Shown here in pieces: positions 1 to 9,000 of a stretch of DNA of 64,000 nucleotides. Position numbers and translations under genes: made by a program. A model generated the notes under the pieces. It was not told the DNA's origin, made no database searches, and was given only the letters and a program-made list of their open reading frames with translations. How positions within the stretch are numbered: the stretch's first letter is position 1; every line of letters begins with the position of its first letter. Source of the DNA: an uncultured Saprospiraceae bacterium. GTDB taxonomy: Bacteria > Bacteroidota > Bacteroidia > Chitinophagales > Saprospiraceae. The stretch lies in contig CALLWB010000091.1 in NCBI GenBank assembly GCA_938016265.1, positions 1 to 64,000 of the forward strand, given 5' to 3'.

Positions 1-1929
1 AATAGTATTTCTGAACCAACAGCAATTGGCGCTACGTCCACAGAGACTTCCGCTATAAATTGTTTTATGGGTAGCGATGGTACTGCAACAGTGATTGCAA
101 ATGGAGGAACTTCTCCATATACATATATCTGGTCAAATGGACAGACAGCAACTCTTGCTACTGGTTTGTCGGAAGGGACTTATATTGTAACGGCCACAGA
201 TGCACACGGATGTGCAATAACAAGTTCAGTAAGCTTGCAGCATCCAACTTTGATCGTACTAAGTACCTCCTTTGTGGATGTAACTTGTAATGGGTTTAAT
301 GATGGTATGGCTAGTGTTGCTGTAACTGGTGGGACATTGCCATACAGTTATTCCTGGCCTTCTGGTGGAATGTCAGATACAGAGTCTAATTTAAGTCCTG
401 GATCATATACAGTAACTGTTACCGATGCAAATTTATGTGTGAGTATGGCCCAAGTTACGATAACAGAGCCTAATCCATTAAGCTCTTCTGTTGCAGAAAC
501 AGGAGCAATAACTTGTCCTGGTGGATCTGATGGAATAGGTGTGGTCACAGCATTAGGAGGAACAGCACCATATGCTTATTTATGGACGAATGGAACAACA
601 ACAAGTACTTCAAATACTTTAACAGCAGGGCTTCATACTATAACAATTACCGATGCTAACAATTGTGAGATAACGGATGTATTATTGATCGCGGATCCTG
701 ATCCGATTGTCATTACTCCGGTGATTGTAGAGCCTGTGAGTTGTAGTGGGATGTCTGATGGATCAGCTACTGCAAATGTAGTTGGTGGCACACCTCCTTA
801 TCTGTATGTATGGGATAACGGAGAATTGACGCAAACTGCGGCTGCTTTAGATGTTGGAAATCATAGTGTTACAGTAATTGATGGTAACGGTTGTCCACAA
901 GTTGGAAGTATCAATGTTCCTGCAAATCAAGTAATGACTATTGATATTACCAATGATAATACGATACCTTGTTTTGGAGAATCAACTGGAATTGCAACGG
1001 CTAGCGTATTAGGAGGAACACCACCATATATTTATGCATGGTCAACTGGTGGTTCTGCGCCTACAGAATCTGGTTTGGCTGCAGGTGTTACGACACTTAC
1101 AGTAACTGATACAAGAGGATGTTTTGTGATTGGAACAGTGACCTTTACCACACCAGACGAGCTGGTCGGATTGGCAAATGTAAACAACCCACTTTGTTTT
1201 GGAGACATAAACGGAACAATAACACTGTCAGGAAGTGGCGGAGTTACTCCTTATGTATATTCCATTAATGATGATAATTTCTCAACAAATGCTGTGTTTA
1301 CAGATTTGACAGCTGGAGTCTATGACCTTACGATTCTTGATGCTAATGGTTGTGAATGGACGGAAACTGTATCCATATCAGACCCACAAGAATTAGTAAT
1401 TGATGCAACACCAGACTATTCAGAAATATTTATTGGAGAATCAGTGCCGATCACTGTTTCCGTCAATACAAACGATAGCTTGTCTTACCAATGGACGCCT
1501 ACTGACTATTTGAGTTGTATCGATTGTCCTGATCCAATTGCGACGCCATTCCTTAATATAACTTATGAGGTAGTAGTAACCGATACTAATGGATGTACGG
1601 ATACTGATGAAGTGGTTTTTGTAGTAGATACAGAAGAACATGTCTTTGTACCTAATGGATTTACTCCGAATGGAGACCAAGTCAATGACTTTCTATATCT
1701 GTTTGCGAGTCAAGGTGTAGCAAAAGTGCAATACTTTAGAATCTTTGATCGTTGGGGGGAAGTGGTATTTGAAGCAAGAGATTTCCAACCTAATGATCCA
1801 TCATTCGGTTGGGATGGGAACTTCAAAGGTAAGAAGATGAATCCTGCAGTATTTGTCTATCACGCTCGAGTGGAATTTGTGGATGGACACAAGTCTAACT
1901 ACAAAGGAGATGTAACATTATTACGATAA
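1..1929 (+). CDS. SprB-repeat surface protein with T9SS type B sorting domain (5' end missing)
   Basis: The frame is open from base 1, so the gene starts outside the window; about 642 residues are visible. They form six SprB-type repeats of roughly 80 residues, each with a Cys-x-Gly start, a GGTxPYxYxW core and an end like VTxTDANGC. A further Ig-like segment follows. The last 90 residues (from VPNGFTPNGDQVND) match the gliding-motility-associated, type B C-terminal sorting domain (FRIFDRWGEVVFE, GWDG, PAVFVYHARVEF). Proteins of this design are exported by the T9SS and act as large cell-surface adhesins; SprB itself carries gliding motility in Flavobacterium. The role here as adhesin is inferred from the family. 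A strong terminator follows the stop. Confidence 0.9.
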   Translation, partial: NSISEPTAIGATSTETSAINCFMGSDGTATVIANGGTSPYTYIWSNGQTATLATGLSEGTYIVTATDAHGCAITSSVSLQHPTLIVLSTSFVDVTCNGFNDGMASVAVTGGTLPYSYSWPSGGMSDTESNLSPGSYTVTVTDANLCVSMAQVTITEPNPLSSSVAETGAITCPGGSDGIGVVTALGGTAPYAYLWTNGTTTSTSNTLTAGLHTITITDANNCEITDVLLIADPDPIVITPVIVEPVSCSGMSDGSATANVVGGTPPYLYVWDNGELTQTAAALDVGNHSVTVIDGNGCPQVGSINVPANQVMTIDITNDNTIPCFGESTGIATASVLGGTPPYIYAWSTGGSAPTESGLAAGVTTLTVTDTRGCFVIGTVTFTTPDELVGLANVNNPLCFGDINGTITLSGSGGVTPYVYSINDDNFSTNAVFTDLTAGVYDLTILDANGCEWTETVSISDPQELVIDATPDYSEIFIGESVPITVSVNTNDSLSYQWTPTDYLSCIDCPDPIATPFLNITYEVVVTDTNGCTDTDEVVFVVDTEEHVFVPNGFTPNGDQVNDFLYLFASQGVAKVQYFRIFDRWGEVVFEARDFQPNDPSFGWDGNFKGKKMNPAVFVYHARVEFVDGHKSNYKGDVTLLR

Positions 1930-1955
1930 GAAAATAAGACTAAGATTATATTTAT

Positions 1956-1986
1956 TGGCCAGGCAATTATTGTCTGGCCATTTTTG
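1956..1986. terminator. Bidirectional intrinsic terminator
   Basis: TGGCCAGGCAA (1956-1966) pairs with TTGTCTGGCCA (1970-1980) with one G-T pair and a three-base loop, followed by TTTTTG. It lies between two convergent genes and probably ends both. Confidence 0.8.
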
Positions 1987-1988
1987 TT

Positions 1989-3431
1989 TTATATCAAGAA
2001 GGATTTTTCTATCCTTAAAGCTGTGGATTGAATTGTTTCCCAGGCCTCTATAACGTGCCTTTGTTCTACGTTGGTTTGCCCGATGCACCATCTTATAGTA
2101 TACTTGCCTTCAAGCTTAGTATGGGTAAGGTATAGCTCTCCTGAATTATTAAGGTCATTTATTATTAATTCATTGAGGGTGTTGAGTTGGTCATTCGTGA
2201 GCAGGTGGGTTGTTGGGTTGTATCTGAAACAAACCATGTTGAAATATCTTGGGGCAAGCTGCTCAAACTCTTTGTGGTGTTGTACTTTTTCTTCCAAATC
2301 TTTTGCAAGATGGATATGGTTTCTAAGTTTATTCCGAATTCCTTCTACCCCAAAATTGCGAATTACAAACCATAGTTTTAAAGCCCTGAATCTCCTGCCC
2401 AATTGTATGCCCCAATCTTTATAGTTAATGACTTTTTCGTCTTCTTGAGTTTTCAAGTATTCTGGTAGAATGGAGAACGCTTGTAGCATTATGTTTTTAT
2501 CCTTCACAAAGTAGGCAGAGCAATCAAAATTAGTAAACATCCATTTGTGTGGATTGAACACTAGGCTGTCGGCAAGATTTACCCCTTCTAAATGATGTCT
2601 GTGCTCAGGCAGAATCATAGCGGTGCCAGCATAAGCAGCATCGATATGAAGCCAAACGTCATACTTCCTGCAGATCGCAGCAATTTCGTTGATTGGATCT
2701 ACTGCTGTCGAGCTTGTTGTACCTAGTGCGACTACTACACAAATCGGTTTTTTCCCATTTTCGATGTCCTTTACAATTGCCTGTTCAAGTGCTTGCGGTT
2801 TCATGGCGAACTGCTGGTCGGCTTCTATTTGTACATAGCTGTCAGAGCCTAGCCCTGCGATTCTGACAGCTTTTTCTATAGACGAATGGATATGTGTGGA
2901 GCTATAGACTCTTAGACCGTCAGAAGGGGAGACTCCATTCTTGTTGGTTTTGTAGTTAGTGTATTTTTCTCTTGCGGATATGATTGCTACTAGGGTAGAA
3001 GAGGAAGCGCTTGTTTGAATACAGCCGTCCCAGTCTTTGGGTAGCTGCAGCATTTGGATGAGCCAGTTCATTACTAATTCTTCGACTTCAGTTGCAGCAG
3101 GAGAGGTTTCCCAAAGCATACATTGTGCTCCCATTGTTGCTGTTAGCATTTCTGCTAGTAGGGAAGGGTAGCTGGAGTTTGCCGGGAAATAGGCGAAAAA
3201 TTTAGGGTGTTGCCAATGTGTCATTCCTGGAAGGAGAATTTCCTGGAAATCTTTGAATATTTGATCCATTGACTCCGGTTGTTCAGGAGGGGCAGTGGGC
3301 AGTGCATTGAAAATTTCTCCAGGAGCTACTTGAGCGCGAACCGGATATTGTTCAATATTTTCTAAATAATCTGCCATCCAGTCAACAAACTGGTGGGCTG
3401 TTTTCCGAAATTGATCTGGTGTCATGTGCAA
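1989..3431 (-). CDS. PLP-dependent aromatic/amino-acid decarboxylase (group II)
   Basis: 480 residues, the usual length of the aromatic-L-amino-acid decarboxylase family. The PLP-binding lysine is K296 in FNPHKWMF, the aspartate that contacts the pyridine nitrogen is D264 in HIDAAYAG, and the conserved THIHSS segment (H180, H182) is present. Family members decarboxylate tryptophan, tyrosine, DOPA or phenylalanine-like substrates; the exact substrate cannot be told from sequence. The protein is cytosolic with no signal peptide. The start MHM could equally be the second Met two codons later. It is probably monocistronic: a gap of 62 bp separates it from the cytochrome gene read in the same direction. 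Confidence 0.9.
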   Translation of the reverse strand: MHMTPDQFRKTAHQFVDWMADYLENIEQYPVRAQVAPGEIFNALPTAPPEQPESMDQIFKDFQEILLPGMTHWQHPKFFAYFPANSSYPSLLAEMLTATMGAQCMLWETSPAATEVEELVMNWLIQMLQLPKDWDGCIQTSASSSTLVAIISAREKYTNYKTNKNGVSPSDGLRVYSSTHIHSSIEKAVRIAGLGSDSYVQIEADQQFAMKPQALEQAIVKDIENGKKPICVVVALGTTSSTAVDPINEIAAICRKYDVWLHIDAAYAGTAMILPEHRHHLEGVNLADSLVFNPHKWMFTNFDCSAYFVKDKNIMLQAFSILPEYLKTQEDEKVINYKDWGIQLGRRFRALKLWFVIRNFGVEGIRNKLRNHIHLAKDLEEKVQHHKEFEQLAPRYFNMVCFRYNPTTHLLTNDQLNTLNELIINDLNNSGELYLTHTKLEGKYTIRWCIGQTNVEQRHVIEAWETIQSTALRIEKSFLI

Positions 3432-3493
3432 AAAGATTAAGGACCAAAGCTATTAATTAATATTAATGTATCCAGAAAATCACTATTAAATAA

Positions 3494-3952
3494 TCACTTT
3501 GGAGGGAATTCTGTATAAGCAAGGATGCTTGTTATTTCCTCCTCTGTAAGGTTCGGAAATGAAGTCATAGGCGTTTTATTATATTCTAGATAAATTGCAA
3601 CCGCACGAGGATGTTCCTTTTCAATAAGTAAGCTTGAGTTTCTAATCCATGCATAAAGGTCTTCCTCGGGATAGTCTTTCCATTTGCTACGGACATTTCG
3701 GAGGGCGGGGCCGGTTAGTTTAGTTCTCATGTTTGTAGCATGACAGCTGGCGCAATTGGATTTGAAAAGCAGTTTCCCCTTGCGTACAATTGGAGAAAGT
3801 TTGACAGAATTCTCTGTACCGAGCGAGATATTTTTATCATTTAATTGAGCATGATTTTTTGGAAGTCCAAACTGTGTAAAAAGGAGAATTCCTAACCATA
3901 ACATCAAGCCAATAAATGAAAGATTGCTGATAATAGGAAATAAATTTTTCAT
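3494..3952 (-). CDS. Membrane-anchored mono-haem cytochrome c
   Basis: 152 residues. An N-terminal hydrophobic segment (about 9-27) acts as an uncleaved anchor or signal. One haem c site CASCH is at 67-71 and a likely distal Met ligand at about 129 in KTPMTSFP, followed by a helix EEEITSILAY typical of class I cytochrome c domains. It should sit on the periplasmic face and carry electrons; its partners are unknown. It is read in the same direction as the upstream helical-repeat gene (78 bp gap) and the downstream decarboxylase, with no obvious functional link to either. Confidence 0.85.
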   Translation of the reverse strand: MKNLFPIISNLSFIGLMLWLGILLFTQFGLPKNHAQLNDKNISLGTENSVKLSPIVRKGKLLFKSNCASCHATNMRTKLTGPALRNVRSKWKDYPEEDLYAWIRNSSLLIEKEHPRAVAIYLEYNKTPMTSFPNLTEEEITSILAYTEFPPK

Positions 3953-4029
3953 GTTCCGTTTTCATCAAGTTGGCTCAATTTGGCAATTTATTCAATGCAT
4001 TTGAGTTGAATAAATTGTTTTGAATTTAT

Positions 4030-5541
4030 CTAAATTGCAGTCTGGTTCGACTTTTCTTTCAGCCAGGGAACTATTGTGTATCGGTAATAGGTCAATTGGG
4101 TGTTTCCTTCAGCATTTACTAATGCTTCTTCGATTTTGAGCAGACTTTTAGTAGCGATTTTTTGGATCTTCTTCTTGTCTTGTAAGCGATTTACTTTTTT
4201 TAGAAAATTGATAAGCACTCTGTCTGCTTGTAAAATACTTTCTTTTGATTTTAAGTTTCGATACGTACTTGCGATAAGAGAGTCTAGCAATTTTTGGTTG
4301 TTGAGCTCATAATGAAGGATCAATTCTGCCAGTTTAATCTGTGCATTGATGTGTTTGTATTTTTTTAATTGGTCATGTTTCTTTATCCAGTTGAGGTGTT
4401 TTCTTGCTTTTTCCCAGCTTTGAGTTAACATTTGCAGATGGGCAATACCCGTAATAATACTTAGTGTGTAACTGGTAAAGAACTTTGAATGGTGCTTATA
4501 GAAATAAGTCGACCTGTCTTCAAAATAGGAGATACCAAGCTCTGGCCGACCAGATTTAAGGTAGATGAAAATGGTAAAGAACATCGCCAGGCCAAAAATA
4601 TGTTGCTTTTCTCTAAGATCAAGGTTTTTGTTGTTAAGTAATTGTTCCATGCGCGCAATAGTCTTTTGAGTATCACTAAAGTAGTTTAGCGAATATTGGA
4701 CATGGCATAATCTCCAAATTCCGACAAGGTATAGTTTTGTATTCTCAACAGAGTTAAGGGCAATCAGGTCGCAGATGGCAAGTGCTTGGTTGATATGGTC
4801 TACTGCTTTCAAGGGTTGATTGATTCCTACATAGTAGTCACTCAACATTGTCAAACAATTTATTTGAGATCGGGTGTTCATTTTTGGCCAGCTACTTAGA
4901 AGGGCTATATCTTTCTGATCAAAGTTTAATTGTTCGATAGATTTCGAACGATCAAAAATGTGCTGGTACTTTATTAGTCGCTGTTTTGTATGCAGTTGTG
5001 CAATTCTCAAGTCTTTTTTATAGTGCAACCAGATTTGGTTTTCCATTTCTAAATCACTTGTCAGGAATTCCTCCATTTGATTTACTTCTAAGTTGCTGAC
5101 TCCTATGTCATTTTTGAGGAATCTAATCTTCAATTGCCATAGAAAATCTGATTGTTCCTCTGCTTTTTTTTCTGCTTTTTCTAATAACTTTAAACTGGCT
5201 TCTGGCAAATTTCTTTCAAACAATATTTTAGATTGTTCGACAAGACTAAATATTTGAAAATCAACAGACCGTTCAGATTTAAACAACATCAAACTTTTTA
5301 AGATTTTCTGATACAAATAGGACTTCAGCTCAGAAAATCGCTTAGATACACCTGAATCCTTGAATTGTTCCTTTAATGCTTGTTCGTCATATGTTTTTTG
5401 AGAAACAATAGCATTAAACAAAAGTAAATAGTCAGATTCAGCTTTACTTGAGTGGATGGTGATGTATTTTTTGAAGTACCATTTCTCTGCCTTATTCATC
5501 GAATGTATTAGATCAAAGAGTATTGTTGTTGACTTTTTCAA
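4030..5541 (-). CDS. Helical-repeat (TPR-like) protein of unknown function
   Basis: 503 residues with no signal peptide or membrane segment. The sequence is rich in Lys, Leu and Gln and reads as continuous amphipathic helices with TPR-like spacing (for example around residues 215-260, NQPLKAVDHINQALAICDLI). The same architecture and a similar N-terminus, with an early KAEKWYFKKY-type helix and then a leucine-rich segment, occur in the protein at 47048-48514. Both appear to belong to one Bacteroidota-restricted family without a known role. I do not recognise a catalytic motif. It faces the ncRNA candidate upstream of it. Confidence 0.75.
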   Translation of the reverse strand: MKKSTTILFDLIHSMNKAEKWYFKKYITIHSSKAESDYLLLFNAIVSQKTYDEQALKEQFKDSGVSKRFSELKSYLYQKILKSLMLFKSERSVDFQIFSLVEQSKILFERNLPEASLKLLEKAEKKAEEQSDFLWQLKIRFLKNDIGVSNLEVNQMEEFLTSDLEMENQIWLHYKKDLRIAQLHTKQRLIKYQHIFDRSKSIEQLNFDQKDIALLSSWPKMNTRSQINCLTMLSDYYVGINQPLKAVDHINQALAICDLIALNSVENTKLYLVGIWRLCHVQYSLNYFSDTQKTIARMEQLLNNKNLDLREKQHIFGLAMFFTIFIYLKSGRPELGISYFEDRSTYFYKHHSKFFTSYTLSIITGIAHLQMLTQSWEKARKHLNWIKKHDQLKKYKHINAQIKLAELILHYELNNQKLLDSLIASTYRNLKSKESILQADRVLINFLKKVNRLQDKKKIQKIATKSLLKIEEALVNAEGNTQLTYYRYTIVPWLKEKSNQTAI

Positions 5542-5633
5542 TTTCCTATTTAGTTGTCTTGTAATGCCTAAAAATAAAAGAAAATTTTAGAAAATCATAA
5601 TTTGAATTTCCTGTTTATTGAATAAAATTTACA

Positions 5634-5664
5634 TTGTTTACTAGTGTAAAGAAAATTATTTTTG
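5634..5664 (+). promoter_or_regulatory. Bacteroidota-type promoter
   Basis: TTG at 5634-5636 and a perfect TAnnTTTG element (TATTTTTG, 5657-5664) are 20 bp apart, matching the primary sigma consensus of this phylum. Transcription would start near 5669, where no convincing gene begins but a terminator lies 285 bp on. Confidence 0.6.
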
Positions 5665-5668
5665 TCGG

Positions 5669-5954
5669 GTAAATTATTGCTTCTTGTTGTAAAGCAGCAC
5701 GGTAGTATGCATAGGAATTTAAATTTCGATCTAATTTCCTCAATTTGTTCCAAGATATCCCAAACAGGTTTGTTTGGATTACCTCAAGATTTTTTCTTGT
5801 TTGTCAACTCAGCTATCCTTACTGGAGGAAGGGCACCAAAAGTAAAAATAGTAGATTTCATTCTTAATGACAGTTAAAAGGGAAAGAGAATGAACTTCAT
5901 AGCATTAAAGGTTTAAGGCCGCTCTGCACTTTTTAAAGTGCAGAGTTTTTTTTT
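5669..5954 (+). ncRNA. Candidate small RNA (or very small ORF) of about 285 nt
   Basis: This stretch lies between a good promoter and a perfect intrinsic terminator, in a 510-bp gap between divergent context genes. It contains internal inverted repeats: ATCC-CAAACA with TGTTTGGAT around 5756-5780, and AGGAAnTT with AATTTCCT around 5713-5741. It also contains a 56-codon ORF (ATG 5707, stop 5875-5877) with no clear ribosome binding site, and an 8-codon ORF at 5890 preceded by AAAGGGAAAGAGA. I could not match it to 6S, SRP, RNase P or tmRNA signatures. A non-coding RNA is slightly preferred over a small-protein mRNA. Confidence 0.4.
5922..5954 (+). terminator. Strong intrinsic terminator
   Basis: CTCTGCACTTT (5922-5932) and AAAGTGCAGAG (5935-5945) form a perfect 11-bp stem with a two-base loop, followed by nine T. 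It defines the 3' end of the unit that starts near 5669. Confidence 0.85.
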
Positions 5955-6051
5955 GTCTTTTTTCACCCTCTTTTCCTTGTGTTTAAGAAGCAAAAAAGGC
6001 TGCCCGAAAAATCGGACAGCCTATTATTATCATAGAGTTGTGAGGTCGTCT

Positions 6052-9000
6052 TTATCTCATCAAATACATCTTGCCAAACCCACTTTTAAAATACTGATTG
6101 GTATTGGTTTGATAGCGTTCGATTTCCTGTTGGTTCAATTGGCTTAGTACTCGATACAAGTAGACTCCATTAGCCAGTTTAGATCCAAATTCATCAGTTC
6201 CATCCCAAGCATATTCTGTACGATTATTACCAATATGCAAAGGTCCTAATTCGTCCATAGAAATTTCACGAACTACTTTACCGGTTACTGTCATGATCTG
6301 TATTTTCATGAAATCCGGCAGCTCGCTACCAGTAAGAGTAAAGACGAACTGAGTGGACGAAGTAAATGGATTCGGGTAATTCAGAATATTAGAAATGGAC
6401 GCTTTGTTTATCACGTTAAAGGAAACTTTATAGTTTAATGCTCCAGATTCATTCTTAGAAGGATCTCTTGCCAAAACAAACAGATTGTAAGTACCATCTT
6501 CCAAAAAGGTAGGATTGAATTCTACATATGCCTTGTTTTCAGAAGACAGATTTGCTGGATTGGCAGGGAAAAATTGCATTTCTCCGCTGTTGAAGTATAC
6601 CGGTTTTGCAGGGAGCGATTCTCCAGGTTTCAATAACCTTACCTCTATTAGGGAGGTGTCTCCTAGTTCCAAATATTTGTTTTCGTCATTTAGCGAGATA
6701 AGAATACCAGGTTTTGCAGAAACAATATCTCCATCCATTATATGTTGGCCATCAAAAGTTACATCAAGTATAGGATTTCTGATATCCTTTTCTACAAAAA
6801 ACTTAGTAACACCGATATTATTGAAGAAGTATTTTTCCGGCTGATCACTGCTCGGGTTCGCTTCCAAAATCAATTTGTTCGTCCCGGTTAGATTTCTTGT
6901 GTTTATTGTGAAATCGCCAGTAATCGTGCTTCCGACTGGAAGGGCGGGAAGCCTTTCCTGAGCAACTATCTGTTGATTGTTTTCATCTACAATCGTATAC
7001 TGGAAGAGTAGGGGAGTCATCCCTTCATTAGAGACATTCTGTATGGCGATTTGTAAGTTTTGTGCTTCTCCTTGTTGTATGGTATCCTTCAAAACAAAAT
7101 GAACATCTGGACGCAACGCACAATCTGGCATTTCCTTAAAGATCACTCTCCAATAGTCCAGTTGGGCGGTCGTTTTAGTCATAACATCTTCAGAGTTGAA
7201 AACCAGTCGAATGTATGGGAATTGCTGTGCATTGATAGTGGTCAATTGCTCATTGAAATTAGTGATTCCGACCATTACAGGTGTTTCGTTTCCAAGTGGA
7301 TCGATACCAATAACATCTACAGAGAATTCATCATTGTTGTCTCCTGTTGCTTCCCATTCTAGTGATTGCCACTCTTGAGCAGGGCCAATTGCTGTTGAAA
7401 CAAGATTCCCGCTGTCCCAGCTTCCTTGCAACTGAAATCGGTGACTTAGGATGGCGTTTGTACTGTCTCCCAAAACTTCTTCAGGCGTAAACGATAAATC
7501 TCTTTTTTTATACAATCCGGTAAAGGGCACAAGGTTGTTTGCTGTTGATTGAAATGCTACAGACCCTAGTTCCTCGTTCATTGCAGTAAACAAATCGTCT
7601 CCATATATAGCGTTATCTCCAGCCCATTCTGACGGTTGATAGTCATATAAGGTATATACCATGACGTAATGGCCATTCGGGATAATACTAGGATCCCTTA
7701 AGAAGTTTACAGCATCTCGGCGACCTGTAGAATCTGTAGTTCTGTACCTGAATACTTGTAATTCTGGCTTACAGTTGATACTGTTGTAATCACCAAAGGT
7801 ACCACTTCCTTGTTGTCCGGGATTAGCGGTTGGTTCTGCATCTGCTGGGTCAAGAACTACAAAATAGATTCCATTATTGTTGGAAGTACATCCAGAAACA
7901 CTATGAACTATACTATTGTTGATTGCATAATTTAATTGTCCAAACCCAAGTAGATTAGAATAAATTGCGGTATTAACTTTTATCTCTTTAAAGTCGTCAA
8001 TAAACTTAAACTCTCGATTTGCTGGGAGTTGCATATTAACGAATCGATCTTTTAGAAACTGGTAGTAGTGAGATTGATTCCAACCCGGATATTCACTATC
8101 CAAATAAATGAAAGAACTCGCTTTCCAACCGCTAGAGTTTGGTGCCTGAACAGGGTCGATCTGCACTCTCCAGTAATATACCCTGTTGTTTACATAAGGA
8201 ATTGAAGGTTTCCATTCCATCATTCCACCACTTAACTGTGCTGTTGTTGATTGTTTGATAGGACTGTTAAACAACTCCGTCGTATCAATTTCCATGTAAT
8301 AGGTAAATTCTTCTGAAAATGCATTCGAAATTGACGCTCTAAGCACTGGGCTAGGGTCAGGTACTATGCTAAACTCGTATGGGTATACAGGAATAATATC
8401 GTCTGTAAAAATAAATTGGTTGATAGTATAGGTGTTGTTGTTTTCACCAGCAGGGGCGGGACCTTCCACAATCAAATCATCTGCATCAACGGTGATTGTA
8501 AATTTATTTTGTCCGACAGCACCTGCAACAGCAGGAATGTTGAAGGAATAATTTTTAGTAAATTTTGGTGTTGGCAACCATTCTTTTGCCACTTCAATCT
8601 CAATTCCATTAGGCAATGTCCGAACGACTTTCAAGAAAAAGGAATCAGCAATTGAGCGACCAATATTTGTCACATCAAAAGACAATTCGATATCGTCAGT
8701 AACCAATATTTCTTCTGGAGTAAAATTTACTGTAGGTCCATTCACCAGATAATCCGGGTCACTATGAATATTAAATCGTACCGCTGGATCACCATTAATT
8801 GTCATTTGTTGTTGGATGAGTGCCGAGGCATTATTTGTACCAATTGCATACTTCATAATATCTCCAATCCCCGTATCATAACCATTTCCTGAAAGGTCTT
8901 TGTAAAAATCACGTGCTAGACTATTCAAGGAGCTTAGGGTTGAAAGGGAGACAGAGGCCATAAATGCAATAGCTCCTTTGTCTTCAGCAAAGACAAATGT

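Noticed and set aside
3445-3452. TAGCTTTG (minus strand) as a promoter of the decarboxylase gene
   Set aside because: The -7 match is perfect but no TTG lies at 18-21 bp, and one 8-base match with two free positions is common by chance.
5938-6147. 69-codon plus-strand ORF
   Set aside because: It starts within the terminator hairpin at 5922-5954 and runs into the antisense of the C25 peptidase gene.
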